Part shown: one piece after another, positions 35,267-43,910 of the stretch
Layout of the letters: each line of letters starts with the position of its first letter
How positions within the stretch are numbered: position 1 is the stretch's first letter
Assembly (NCBI GenBank): GCA_025354385.1
Contig: JANXMZ010000059.1
Location: forward strand, 62,001 to 126,000
DNA: 64,000 bases
DNA from: Bacteroidota bacterium
Lineage (GTDB): Bacteria > Bacteroidota > Bacteroidia > NS11-12g > UBA955
Direction: 5' to 3'
The notes under the pieces: generated by a model
Databases searched by the model: none
Seen by the model: only the letters and a program-made list of their open reading frames with translations
What the model was told of the DNA's origin: nothing
Position numbers and translations under genes: made by a program

Positions 35267-37825
35267 ATGAATAAAATCTACCTACGTAACTCCATTATCA
35301 TACTTGTTTTTTTGTTTACGTTAACCAGCGCTATCATGAATGTAACAGGACCATCTGCAGCATTAAGCGGAGCACCTATCACTGGCACTACTAATGAATC
35401 TAATTGTACCAGTTGCCACTCAGGAACTTTTATTACAAGTGGCAATAGCAATCTTAATAAAATATTTTTAAACGGTAATTTTCATAACAATGGTTACATA
35501 CCAGATTCCACCTACACCATTTCATTAAGTTTTAAGCAAGCTGGAATTTCGAAATATGGTTTTCAGGTAACTTGCCTAAGCTCTACAACTTTTGCTCCTG
35601 TTGGCACCATGGGTACAAATAGCAGTAGCAGAATTCAAAAACTTACGGCTACAGTTGGAGGCAACACAAGACAATATATAGAACATACTCAAACTGGTAC
35701 CGATACTGTAAAAAAAGACAGTGCACGTTGGGTTTTTACGTGGAAAGCTCCAAGCAGTAATGTAGGTAAAGTGAAATTCCATGTTGCCGTAATGGCTACT
35801 AACAGTAATGGTAGTGATAACGGAGATATTGTATATGGTAAATCATTTGAAATTTCACCCTCTAGCTTTTTAACTGTAGCAGACGCATACAGTGTTGATA
35901 GTGTTGTATGTGCGAATAACAACGCGCAAATGACTGGCAAAGGCACCAGCAATCCTACCTCCTATTCATGGAAATTTACCAATGCCATACCTTTGGCCAG
36001 TACTCAACAAAATCCTGTTGTTAAATTTACTACGCCCGGTACGCAATTGGCAATTCTAACAACTAAAAATGCTTATGGGGCCAGTTTTCCGGACACCCTT
36101 AAGGTAACAGTGAAACCCTCTCCATCTGCGGTGATAGGCAATGGCTCCTCGGGTACAATTTGCAAAGGAGATTCAATTTTGTTATCTGCGAATACTGCGG
36201 GTGGTATTACTTATTTATGGAGCCCGAATAATAAAACAACCAGAACCTTTTTTGCAAAAGATACTGGCATTTACAATGTTAAGGTTTCTTCTAGTAGCAA
36301 TGGCTGTTCAGTAACAAGTAATAATTATAAACTTAATTGGTATCCTAAACCAACCATTAATTTAATTAAGACACTCACGAAAGATACTTTCTGTGATCAA
36401 ATAAATGAAACCTTCACGGCAAGTGGCACCAACGCAGATACCATTGAATGGTACGCCAATGGATTATTGTTTACAAAAACCAAAGGTTTGAGTTTATCAT
36501 TTAATAGCAGTGTTAATTCGGATATTTTTGCAATCGCCAAAAGTCTTACCAATTGCCGCAGCTTGCCTTCCAATATTTTTAAATTAAGAGTGGTAAAGAA
36601 AATTTATCCATCCAATTTTATAAGCAACAAAACCACCAGTAATTTAGATTTAAAATGGACCAAAACGATTGGCATTGATTCGGTACAATTTAGCCTTAAT
36701 AATATTTTATTTAAGCGCGTAAAAAATGACACCGCCATCGCCTTAACATCATTAACACCCTCTACCTTTTATAATATAACCATTAGAAGTTTTCAAAAAG
36801 GCGTATGCCCCTTTAGTGATACCACCATTAGTATAAGAACCAATAATTGCTCTAATATTATTTACAACATTGGCATTAATACGAGATTGTGTAAGGGTGA
36901 TGCCTTGAATGCTTTCGTTAAAAATTTACCGAAATCAAAAGTGAGTGTATCATTTAACAATCAAGCTTTTTCTACAGATACTAGTTTTTCTTTTATTCCA
37001 ACAAAAAGCGATTCGCTGCAAATTCTAATATTAGATAGTTTGAGTTTAAGTTGTCCACCCATTAAGGAGAAACCTGCTTATTTGGTAGATACCTTTCTAA
37101 AGGATAATGGGATTTATAACTTTAATGTTAGTTCGTGCCAGAATCAATATAAATACCGAATTAATCCATTATATCAGAAATACGAATTTTATAGAAACAA
37201 AGCCATTGTAGCTAGTGGCATCAGTAATGAATTTGACTATACCGGACTAATTTCTGGCGATCAATTAAGTGTTAAAGTATTTAATAATACCTGTGCCAAA
37301 ACCATTGGATTGGTTGGCTTCACTTTATTGCCACCGGCTGTAGCAACCTATACTTTGAGTCGCAATTGGAAAACATACACATTCTTGCCAAATGACACCA
37401 ATAATGTAAATTACGCTTGGTATATTAATGATACTTTTATTAGCAGCGCCAAAATATTGGTAAAAGACATGAGCAATTACAACAACAAAACGGCTGTTGT
37501 ATCATTGAGTTCTAGTAATTTTCAGACATGTAAAGACAGTTCAGCACAATCCATCAATTTTCCTAACTTTTTAAAGGTAGCAGATATCACCAATTACCAA
37601 TTGAATATATATCCTAATCCTTTTGATGAGCAATTGCAAATTACCACCAATTTGAGCCATTATAATTTAACCATTTACGACAACTTAGGCAGAACTGTTT
37701 TAAACTTTAACGACCTTAATGCCAGTCAATCTTTGAATACCTCTGGTTGGGAGAAAGGTTTATACCATGTGGTATTGAGCAATGACAATTTGAAATTAGA
37801 TAGGATATTAATAAAAGTTCAATAA
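35267..37825 (+). CDS. T9SS-secreted protein with CXXCH motif (choice-of-anchor V type) and type A sorting tail
   Basis: An 852-residue secreted protein. After a signal segment (about 9-24) comes NCTSCHSG, with Cys47, Cys50 and His51 forming a CXXCH c-type heme motif, at the head of a domain to about residue 200. That domain resembles the choice-of-anchor V/Reeler-like type (TYTISLSFKQAGISKYGFQV, then ARWVFTWKAP). PKD/Ig-like domains follow (SYSWKFTNAIP, TYLWSPNNK) and then a fibronectin-like part. The last about 75 residues are a T9SS type A sorting domain (NIYPNPFDEQLQIT, NLGRTVLNF, GLYHVVLSNDN, ILIKVQ). It should be exported and cell-surface bound or released. Whether heme is bound is not shown. 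Confidence 0.85.
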   Translation: MNKIYLRNSIIILVFLFTLTSAIMNVTGPSAALSGAPITGTTNESNCTSCHSGTFITSGNSNLNKIFLNGNFHNNGYIPDSTYTISLSFKQAGISKYGFQVTCLSSTTFAPVGTMGTNSSSRIQKLTATVGGNTRQYIEHTQTGTDTVKKDSARWVFTWKAPSSNVGKVKFHVAVMATNSNGSDNGDIVYGKSFEISPSSFLTVADAYSVDSVVCANNNAQMTGKGTSNPTSYSWKFTNAIPLASTQQNPVVKFTTPGTQLAILTTKNAYGASFPDTLKVTVKPSPSAVIGNGSSGTICKGDSILLSANTAGGITYLWSPNNKTTRTFFAKDTGIYNVKVSSSSNGCSVTSNNYKLNWYPKPTINLIKTLTKDTFCDQINETFTASGTNADTIEWYANGLLFTKTKGLSLSFNSSVNSDIFAIAKSLTNCRSLPSNIFKLRVVKKIYPSNFISNKTTSNLDLKWTKTIGIDSVQFSLNNILFKRVKNDTAIALTSLTPSTFYNITIRSFQKGVCPFSDTTISIRTNNCSNIIYNIGINTRLCKGDALNAFVKNLPKSKVSVSFNNQAFSTDTSFSFIPTKSDSLQILILDSLSLSCPPIKEKPAYLVDTFLKDNGIYNFNVSSCQNQYKYRINPLYQKYEFYRNKAIVASGISNEFDYTGLISGDQLSVKVFNNTCAKTIGLVGFTLLPPAVATYTLSRNWKTYTFLPNDTNNVNYAWYINDTFISSAKILVKDMSNYNNKTAVVSLSSSNFQTCKDSSAQSINFPNFLKVADITNYQLNIYPNPFDEQLQITTNLSHYNLTIYDNLGRTVLNFNDLNASQSLNTSGWEKGLYHVVLSNDNLKLDRILIKVQ

Positions 37826-37883
37826 TGCCTGAAAGCTTCTTGTAAAGGAAAAGTGGATTCAAGAGACATTGACATAATTTTAC

Positions 37884-37891
37884 TATGTTTG
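37884..37891 (+). promoter_or_regulatory. -7 promoter element for the DUF3822-rsmD-coaD genes
   Basis: TATGTTTG, exact TAnnTTTG match, 60 bases before the ATG at 37952; leaves a leader of roughly 50 bases that contains a hairpin. Confidence 0.5.
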
Positions 37892-37906
37892 CACCTAAAG
37901 TTATGA

Positions 37907-37931
37907 AGACTTTTATAAATTATAAAAGTCT
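37907..37931 (+). promoter_or_regulatory. Leader hairpin before the DUF3822 gene
   Basis: AGACTTTTATA (37907-37917) and TATAAAAGTCT (37921-37931) are perfect complements over 11 bases with a 3-base loop, within the presumed leader. No T-run follows, so it is not a terminator; it could be a regulatory or stabilising hairpin or a protein site. Confidence 0.6.
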
Positions 37932-37951
37932 CCATCAATTGAAGTGAATTC

Positions 37952-38683
37952 ATGCAGGAAATTTCAAACAAACAACATTTGTTAGCCGAGGACACCCTAG
38001 GGAATGAATTGATTCCTTCGCTGTGCAATTTACACATTGCACATTACATAGATTGCCATATACTTTCAGTTTTTTCTGCCAAAGAAAAAAATTTACTGGC
38101 TTACAAAGTCACCAACCCAATTAGTAATTTAGACGATGTTGAACCATGGATGCATGCCAAATTTAACACAGTTGTTCATATTTCCTTTTCGAATGAGTAT
38201 CAGATAACACCTGCTTCTTTTTGTGAAAACAAATTCAATACTCAAAAAACAAGTAATACAGTTATCATTGATTTTAGCAATACCTATCGTCAAGCAGCCA
38301 TTCACTATTTAAATGTGTTGATTGAATACCATTTGTCGCAAAAGTTATTCAACCAAATTTACATTTACAGAACTGCCAATGATTATACAATTTTACTAAT
38401 GAATGGCGACCAATGTTTATTGGCCAATACCTACACATGTGACAATGAACACGAAGTGCTCTATTTTCTTTTAAATGCTCTTCAAATTAGTGATATATTG
38501 CCATCGGATACTAGCTTGAAAATGGACTATAGCATAGGAATGGATATTGAACTTATCAAATTCTTGATACCACATTTCGCCCATTCTGAAATTCTAAAAT
38601 ACCCCTCTCATGTTTTAAATCCTGAGATTCCAGCTTTATCAGAAAAACTTTTTGCATGTTACGCGGCTTCATTATGCGTATAA
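37952..38683 (+). CDS. DUF3822 family protein
   Basis: A 243-residue protein matching the Bacteroidota DUF3822 family, as I recall it, by its two-lobed arrangement (LNIYITDTGLT-like start region, then IEYHLSQKLFNQIYIY and ending CYAASLCV), an actin-like ASKHA fold. The function is unknown. It overlaps rsmD by 10 bases, a coupling that is conserved in the phylum in my memory. The start is chosen as the ATG 60 bases after the -7 element; ATG at 37903 is in a different frame. Confidence 0.75.
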   Translation: MQEISNKQHLLAEDTLGNELIPSLCNLHIAHYIDCHILSVFSAKEKNLLAYKVTNPISNLDDVEPWMHAKFNTVVHISFSNEYQITPASFCENKFNTQKTSNTVIIDFSNTYRQAAIHYLNVLIEYHLSQKLFNQIYIYRTANDYTILLMNGDQCLLANTYTCDNEHEVLYFLLNALQISDILPSDTSLKMDYSIGMDIELIKFLIPHFAHSEILKYPSHVLNPEIPALSEKLFACYAASLCV

Positions 38684-39219
38684 TTTCAGGGATATATAGG
38701 GGTTATCAATTCAAAACATACAATGGCAGCAATACCCGCCCTACCACAGATTTGGCTAAAGAAAGTTTGTTCAACGCTTTACAAAATATTTTATCAATAG
38801 AAGATTGCAGTGTGGTTGATTTATTTGCGGGAACTGGCAATATCGGCCTAGAGTTTTTATCGCGTGGTGCCAAAAACTTAACAAGTGTGGATGTTAATTA
38901 TGCGAACATTACCTTTATGAAGGATATTCAAAAAGAGTTAAATGTGAAGGATTGGCAAATTAAAAAAGCGGATGCGATACAGTATTTGAAAAATGTCCAA
39001 AAACCCATTGATATCTTATTTGCCGACCCTCCATACGACTATGTTCAATTGCATCAATTGAGCGATACGGTAACGAAATCAGACTGGTTTAATACCAATA
39101 ACACCTTATTTGTTTTAGAACATTCCGACAAAATGATTTTTCATTCTGGGTATTTACTTTTAAAGAAACAATATGGCAGTACTTGCTTTAGTATTTTTAG
39201 AGCAACTCAGGGAAAGTAA
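38674..39219 (+). CDS. rsmD: 16S rRNA (guanine(966)-N(2))-methyltransferase RsmD
   Basis: A 181-residue methyltransferase started at MRIISGIYRG, the usual RsmD start; the in-frame ATG 18 bases upstream is inside the end of the DUF3822 gene and not family-like. The SAM-binding motif is DLFAGTGNIGLEFLSRGA, and the catalytic NPPY-like motif is ADPPYDY. RsmD methylates N2 of G966 of 16S rRNA. It is translationally coupled to the upstream gene (10-base overlap) and precedes coaD by 45 bases, the same order as in many bacteria. Confidence 0.93.
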   Translation: MRIISGIYRGYQFKTYNGSNTRPTTDLAKESLFNALQNILSIEDCSVVDLFAGTGNIGLEFLSRGAKNLTSVDVNYANITFMKDIQKELNVKDWQIKKADAIQYLKNVQKPIDILFADPPYDYVQLHQLSDTVTKSDWFNTNNTLFVLEHSDKMIFHSGYLLLKKQYGSTCFSIFRATQGK

Positions 39220-39264
39220 CTATTATCTTAATATTAATTGTTAATATTGTAAGACATTATTACC

Positions 39265-39723
39265 ATGGAAAAAATAGCTTTATTCCCCGGTTCATTCGAC
39301 CCAATTACCAAGGGGCATGTAGACATCGTTCAAAAAGGACTTGGTATTTTCGATAAAATTATAATTGCCATTGGCAGCAATGTAAAAAAAACAAATTTGT
39401 TTTCAATTGAGCAACGCATGGAATGGATTCAAAAAATATTTATCAATGACCCTAGGGTAAGCGTTAAAACCTACACAGGTTTAACTGTTAATTATTGTAA
39501 CGAAGTGGGTGCTCATTTTATATTAAGAGGGTTGCGTGCACCTGGTGACTTTGAATACGAACAACAAATTGCTTTTGCCAACAAAGAACTGGTAGACAAG
39601 GTAGAAACAGTATTCTTGCTTTCCAGTCCTTATTATACGAATATCAGCAGTACCATTGTGCGCGATATCATAATTAACAAGGGTAATTACGGTAAATTTG
39701 TACCCGAAGGGATTGTGTTTTAG
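39265..39723 (+). CDS. coaD: Phosphopantetheine adenylyltransferase
   Basis: A 152-residue CoaD that joins AMP from ATP to 4'-phosphopantetheine in coenzyme A synthesis. The nucleotidyltransferase start FPGSFDPITKGHVDIV contains the HxGH motif (TKGH), and ISSTIVRD near the end is the second ATP site. Length is normal for the family. A near -7 element (TAATATTG, 39242-39249) lies before it, although it follows rsmD by only 45 bases and may be co-transcribed. Confidence 0.95.
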   Translation: MEKIALFPGSFDPITKGHVDIVQKGLGIFDKIIIAIGSNVKKTNLFSIEQRMEWIQKIFINDPRVSVKTYTGLTVNYCNEVGAHFILRGLRAPGDFEYEQQIAFANKELVDKVETVFLLSSPYYTNISSTIVRDIIINKGNYGKFVPEGIVF

Positions 39724-39870
39724 ATGTTATAATTTTGATTTGTAAACTTATTGGCCCATTCAGAGTGATTAACTTACTTTTCACATTGGGTATAGTCCAA
39801 AGATAATTATTTTAAGCCCTTTCAAGGTCGTACGACTAGGAAATTTATAGAGGAGAACAAAGCTTAACCC

Positions 39871-40521
39871 TTAAAACAAATGAGGTTGTTTGGAAACCTT
39901 CGGAAATTCTATTTTTTGAATTAAAGATCGAATAGAATCATACGTTTCGAAATCTGGTTGTTTTAAAAAGTCCTTATTCACCCATCTCACTTCGGTTATA
40001 TCTTCTTCTAATTGTGGTGTAACCTCTATATTCCCCCAAGCTATCATTCTGTACCAAGCTGTTTTTTTCAAAATCCATCTTCCTTTTAAAAAATAGACGT
40101 GGTAAGTATTATCCACTTTATCTAAAAGGCCTAAAAAATGTAAGCCACACTCTTCGTGCACCTCGCGAAGGGCTGCCATTCGCTGAGCTTCACCCTTTTC
40201 AATTTTACCTTTAGGTAAATCCCAAAGACCCAATCGCTTTATTAACAAAAGTTGCCCCAACTCATTAAAAACAATTCCTCCTGCGGCTTTAATTAATTTA
40301 AATTGTTTTTTTAACACTTCATACAGCTTCAACGACTGGTCGGATTCGAATCCAATATTTCGATGTGCAACGACATTACCACTGGTAAGTTTCGCTATTA
40401 TATCTTTTAAATCTGAGCCAGGATACAACTCCACTTTTTCCATTTGTTGTTTGAGGAAAGCACTATTGCCGATAAATAGTGTATAGTGGTTAATAAATAT
40501 TTTATAATTTTGCTGACCCAT
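39871..40521 (-). CDS. Nudix hydrolase
   Basis: A 216-residue protein from the ATG at 40519-40521. Its full frame extends into pyrE on the other strand, but codons before 40521 are non-coding here. An N-terminal domain of about 75 residues (FINHYTLFIGNSAFL) is followed by a Nudix domain with the box GKIEKGEAQRMAALREVHEECGL (matching GX5EX7REUXEEXGU). Such enzymes cleave nucleoside diphosphates linked to other groups; the substrate is unknown. Divergent from pyrE with only 4 bases between start codons; the -7 element is inside pyrE. Confidence 0.85.
   Translation of the reverse strand: MGQQNYKIFINHYTLFIGNSAFLKQQMEKVELYPGSDLKDIIAKLTSGNVVAHRNIGFESDQSLKLYEVLKKQFKLIKAAGGIVFNELGQLLLIKRLGLWDLPKGKIEKGEAQRMAALREVHEECGLHFLGLLDKVDNTYHVYFLKGRWILKKTAWYRMIAWGNIEVTPQLEEDITEVRWVNKDFLKQPDFETYDSIRSLIQKIEFPKVSKQPHLF
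40505..40512 (+). promoter_or_regulatory. -7 promoter element for pyrE, inside the Nudix gene
   Basis: TAATTTTG, exact match, ending 13 bases before the pyrE ATG at 40526. It lies within the first codons of the divergent Nudix gene. Confidence 0.6.
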
Positions 40522-40525
40522 AATT

Positions 40526-41173
40526 ATGTTAAACGATACAAGTGCAAAAATAGCGCAATACTTATTAGAATGCGAAGCTGTCAAATTAAATGTTGATGAA
40601 CCTTTTACTTGGACCAGTGGTATGCGCTCTCCTATATACTGCGACAACAGAGTAACACTCTCCTACCCTACCATTAGACAGTATATTACCAATGAGTTGG
40701 TAAAAGTCATCTTGCAAAATTTCAATGGTGTAGAGGCCATTGCAGGGGTTGCAACCGCAGGCATAGCTCAAGGTGCACTGATTGCAGACAAGGTGAACTT
40801 ACCGTTTGCATATGTGAGACCAGAACCCAAAAAACATGGTCTAAAAAACAGCATAGAAGGTCGTTTAGAAGACGGTGCCAAAGTAGTGGTTGTAGAAGAT
40901 TTAATTAGCACGGGTAAAAGTAGTTTGAAAGCAGTTGAAGATTTAAGAGAGAATGGCATTGAAGTTATAGGCTTAGTATCCATTTTTAATTATGGATTTG
41001 CCAGCACTGAAGAAAAATTCAAAGAAGCTAAATGTCCTTACATTTCATTATGCAATTTTAATGAAATGGCTAAGGTTGCCATAGACATTAATTATATTAC
41101 CGCTATTCAGTCAGAAAAAATTGCATTGTGGAGCAAAGACCCACAAGCGTGGAGCGATGCCATAAGTCAATAA
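40526..41173 (+). CDS. pyrE: Orotate phosphoribosyltransferase
   Basis: A 215-residue PyrE that joins orotate to phosphoribosyl pyrophosphate in pyrimidine synthesis. The PRPP-binding motif is VVVVEDLISTGKSS, and the N-terminal part (FTWTSGMRSPIYCDNRVTLSYP) holds the substrate loop. The length is normal. It starts at 40526, 4 bases from the divergent Nudix start. The two transcripts begin inside each other's coding sequence. Confidence 0.94.
   Translation: MLNDTSAKIAQYLLECEAVKLNVDEPFTWTSGMRSPIYCDNRVTLSYPTIRQYITNELVKVILQNFNGVEAIAGVATAGIAQGALIADKVNLPFAYVRPEPKKHGLKNSIEGRLEDGAKVVVVEDLISTGKSSLKAVEDLRENGIEVIGLVSIFNYGFASTEEKFKEAKCPYISLCNFNEMAKVAIDINYITAIQSEKIALWSKDPQAWSDAISQ
40545..40552 (-). promoter_or_regulatory. 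-7 promoter element for the Nudix gene, inside pyrE
   Basis: TATTTTTG on the minus strand, exact match, ending 23 bases before the Nudix ATG at 40521 and lying in the first codons of pyrE. Confidence 0.5.
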
Positions 41174-41249
41174 ATTTAAACCATTTTTTTAACAAATTAT
41201 GAAACTACAGAGCAGGATAGTATTTATATAAAGAATAATACCAGCAAGT

Positions 41250-41843
41250 TTACTTCATTTGTTTTGTGAGTAACATTTCTATTGTTTTTGTAAGTCTATT
41301 CAATCGCGTTTCTTCTTTCTTTGCTTCATTTATCCAAATGATATATTCTTTTCTATGTGTATAGGCAAGCATGTCAAAATATTCCGATAATTTATTCTGA
41401 TCCAATAATTTTTGCAAATCCACAGGAGTATCAATTTCGACAATAGCTGCTTTTGAAATACCAACAGCTTTGCCGGTTGTATTTATTTGCACAGCTTCCT
41501 TAATATATTCTATCAGAATTTTCTCTTTCACTTGGCTCGCATCGCTAAAATGTATTCCACGATTATGAGCATTATTCTCGCCAAACAATAAAATTTTTTT
41601 AGTGTCTTTTAGTTGGGCTCCCTGAAAAAAAACAAAGGCCACATGCTTTTTAAATGCTCCAAAGCCGCACACCATACCATTGTGATAAAAGTTAGGCCCC
41701 CATTTCCAGTCTTCCACCATTTGTGGATCTGCTTTGTGAATAATGTTCCGCAACTTCATACAAATATCTTTGCTCCATTCTGGCATAGACCCGATGTATT
41801 CTGTTATTTGATAACTTGCATCCGACTGGTGTTTAACTGCCAT
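41250..41843 (-). CDS. YdeI-like protein with DUF1801 domain
   Basis: A 197-residue cytoplasmic protein. The N-terminal half is DUF1801-like (MKLRNIIHKADPQMVEDWKWGPNFYHNGMVCGFGAFKKHVAFVFF pattern in pieces), and the C-terminal half carries the YdeI/OmdA-type helix end (DMLAYTHRKEYIIWINEAKKEETRLNR). The function is not well known. It lies 5 bases after the GDP-fucose synthase gene, so they share a transcript. Confidence 0.82.
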   Translation of the reverse strand: MAVKHQSDASYQITEYIGSMPEWSKDICMKLRNIIHKADPQMVEDWKWGPNFYHNGMVCGFGAFKKHVAFVFFQGAQLKDTKKILLFGENNAHNRGIHFSDASQVKEKILIEYIKEAVQINTTGKAVGISKAAIVEIDTPVDLQKLLDQNKLSEYFDMLAYTHRKEYIIWINEAKKEETRLNRLTKTIEMLLTKQMK

Positions 41844-41848
41844 GGTTT

Positions 41849-42778
41849 TTAATTTTGTTTACTCAAAAAATCTTGATAAGCCAATTGTATACCATCTTTT
41901 AATTGCACCTTATGTTGCCAACCTAAACTGTGCAGGTAACTTACGTCCATTAATTTGCGCGGAGTACCATCTGGCTTGCTGGTGTTAAAAACCAATTCTC
42001 CACTATAACCAATAATATCTTTTACCAATAAGGCCAAATCCTTAATGCTTAAATCAACGCCACTTCCAATGTTTACAAACTGCTTTCCGTTATAGTTGAG
42101 CATTAAGAAAAGTGCAGCATCTGCTAAATCATCAGCAAATAAAAATTCGCGCAGAGGAGAACCCGTTCCCCAAATTTCTACTTGAGCGGTATTGTTAACT
42201 TTTGCTTCGTGAAATTTGCGAATTAAGGCGGGCAAAACGTGACTGTTTTCCGGATGATAATTATCGTTGATACCATACAAATTGGTTGGCATTACGGATA
42301 CAAAATTACAATCAAACTGATCGCGGTAAGCTTCGCATAATTTAATACCCGCAATTTTAGCAATGGCATAAGGTTCATTGGTTGGTTCCAACAACCCTGT
42401 TAAGAGGTAATCTTCCTTCAAAGGTTGAGGCGCTAATTTAGGATAAATGCAACTGCTGCCAAAGAACATTAACTTTTCTACATCGTTCACAAATGATGCG
42501 TGTATAATATTGTTTTGAATGCTGAGGTTATCGTATAAAAACTCTGCTCGGTAGGTATTATTGGCAACAATACCACCCACTTTTGCCGCGCATAAAAAAA
42601 CGTATTCAGGTTTTTCTAAATTAAAAAAATCGGTAACAGCCTGTTGGTTTCTTAAATCGAGCTCGGCAGAAGTACGGGTTACAATATTATTAAACCCATT
42701 GCCCTCTAACGCTCTGTATACAGCACTTCCCACCATACCGCGATGCCCCGCAACGAATATTTTTGAATTTGATTCCAT
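41849..42778 (-). CDS. fcl: GDP-L-fucose synthase
   Basis: A 309-residue short-chain dehydrogenase-type epimerase-reductase that makes GDP-L-fucose from GDP-4-keto-6-deoxymannose for surface polysaccharide or glycoprotein. The NADP-binding motif is GHRGMVGSA near residue 11, the catalytic Ser is in GSSCIYP, and YAIAK is the YxxxK pair. CPTNLYG-like [23 protein letters not shown] fits the family. It is first of a two-gene unit; an exact -7 element ends 11 bases before its ATG. Confidence 0.94.
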   Translation of the reverse strand: MESNSKIFVAGHRGMVGSAVYRALEGNGFNNIVTRTSAELDLRNQQAVTDFFNLEKPEYVFLCAAKVGGIVANNTYRAEFLYDNLSIQNNIIHASFVNDVEKLMFFGSSCIYPKLAPQPLKEDYLLTGLLEPTNEPYAIAKIAGIKLCEAYRDQFDCNFVSVMPTNLYGINDNYHPENSHVLPALIRKFHEAKVNNTAQVEIWGTGSPLREFLFADDLADAALFLMLNYNGKQFVNIGSGVDLSIKDLALLVKDIIGYSGELVFNTSKPDGTPRKLMDVSYLHSLGWQHKVQLKDGIQLAYQDFLSKQN

Positions 42779-42789
42779 TATTTATTAAG

Positions 42790-42797
42790 CAAAAATA
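42790..42797 (-). promoter_or_regulatory. -7 promoter element for the GDP-fucose synthase gene
   Basis: TATTTTTG on the minus strand, exact match, 11 bases before the ATG at 42778. Confidence 0.6.
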
Positions 42798-42860
42798 AGG
42801 ATATAATTTTAAATTGAAATGAAAGTTAACTGTGTTATATCAATACATAGAGTAACCATA

Positions 42861-43877
42861 CTATTCTGGGTAATCATTCACCTTGGTTTTTTTTAGTGCT
42901 TTTCTGATAGGCTTTAATTCTTCCTTGTTAGGGAACCATTCTTCGCCACCCACCTCCAACTCCTGCAGCCAAGTCATTTGAAAAAGTATTTCGGGAATAG
43001 AAGTGAATTTACATGGCATTAACATCAATTTTTTAAGATTTACCAATTTGATAATGCTATTGGGTAAGGTGCTTAGTGAACCCATACTCACATTTAATTC
43101 TATGAGTTGGGTTAATTCACCAATCTCTTCGGGCAATGTTTCGAAACTGGTGTTGCCTAGGTAAAGCGATTTTATTTTTTTAAGTAACTTTACATTGCTA
43201 CTCAAAACCGGATTCTTAAAATTATACATCAGATTAAGACTTTCCAATTCCATATCTTTAATTAAATTAAAAGTATGCCCAAAGTCGAACAGACTATCCA
43301 TATAACTAAATCCTAAATCTTTCAAAGTTTTCAATTGCGCAAATTCATCTGGCAATTGCACGATATTTCCTCCATATAAATGTAAGTAATTGAGTTTTTT
43401 TAAGGTCAATAAATTCTGCGTTAAATTGGTTAAATTGAATGCTTGTGGATCTGACAGACAAATCTGCTGAACATTGCCTATTTGTTTTAAAAAGTTATAA
43501 CTATTTAAATGTTTATCGTAAAGTAAAAGTTGTTTAAAATTAATTGGATTGCCTTTGAATTGAATGGTATCAAACCTGCATTCGGAGATGTATAAAGACT
43601 GTAACAGCGGGAATTGTTCTAAGTCTATCATCAATTCTTTGATTTCACATTTTTCAAATCGCAACTCTTGAACATATTTATATGCATTTACTTTTTTTAT
43701 ATTTTCCCAATCCTTGTCTTTTACAGCAAGTACGATGACATCTTCTGCTTTTATTTCTGTTACTGGATAATTATAGGTGGTATAATCGTTTGTTTTTTCT
43801 AAATCTATCAACTTTTTTTGACCATTTAAATGGCAGTAAAAAAGCAATAAAATAATGGTGATGATTTTAATCTTCAT
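42861..43877 (-). CDS. Exported leucine-rich repeat protein
   Basis: A 338-residue protein with a signal peptide (1-19, cleavage after HLNG) and about 9-10 leucine-rich repeats from residue 60 on (LKTLKDLGFSY, LTQLIELNVSMGSLSTLPNSI, LVNLKKLMLMPCKFTSIPEIL). It should act in protein binding in the envelope; its partner is unknown. No T9SS tail is visible. It is divergent from the helicase gene with a 33-base gap that contains both promoters. Confidence 0.82.
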   Translation of the reverse strand: MKIKIITIILLLFYCHLNGQKKLIDLEKTNDYTTYNYPVTEIKAEDVIVLAVKDKDWENIKKVNAYKYVQELRFEKCEIKELMIDLEQFPLLQSLYISECRFDTIQFKGNPINFKQLLLYDKHLNSYNFLKQIGNVQQICLSDPQAFNLTNLTQNLLTLKKLNYLHLYGGNIVQLPDEFAQLKTLKDLGFSYMDSLFDFGHTFNLIKDMELESLNLMYNFKNPVLSSNVKLLKKIKSLYLGNTSFETLPEEIGELTQLIELNVSMGSLSTLPNSIIKLVNLKKLMLMPCKFTSIPEILFQMTWLQELEVGGEEWFPNKEELKPIRKALKKTKVNDYPE

Positions 43878-43881
43878 AAGG

Positions 43882-43900
43882 CAAATATATTTTATATTTG
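43882..43900. promoter_or_regulatory. Symmetric back-to-back -7 elements between LRR and helicase genes
   Basis: CAAATATA (43882-43889, minus-strand element TATATTTG) and TATATTTG (43893-43900, plus strand) are perfect mirror complements separated by TTT. Their gene starts lie 4 bases (43877) and 10 bases (43911) away. Both are exact TAnnTTTG matches. Confidence 0.7.
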
Positions 43901-43910
43901 CTCATTCACC

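Noticed and set aside
39871..40647. Longer Nudix frame reaching 126 bases into pyrE.
   Set aside because: The upstream part overlaps pyrE codons and does not look like family sequence; the ATG at 40521 with the -7 element at 40545 fits better.
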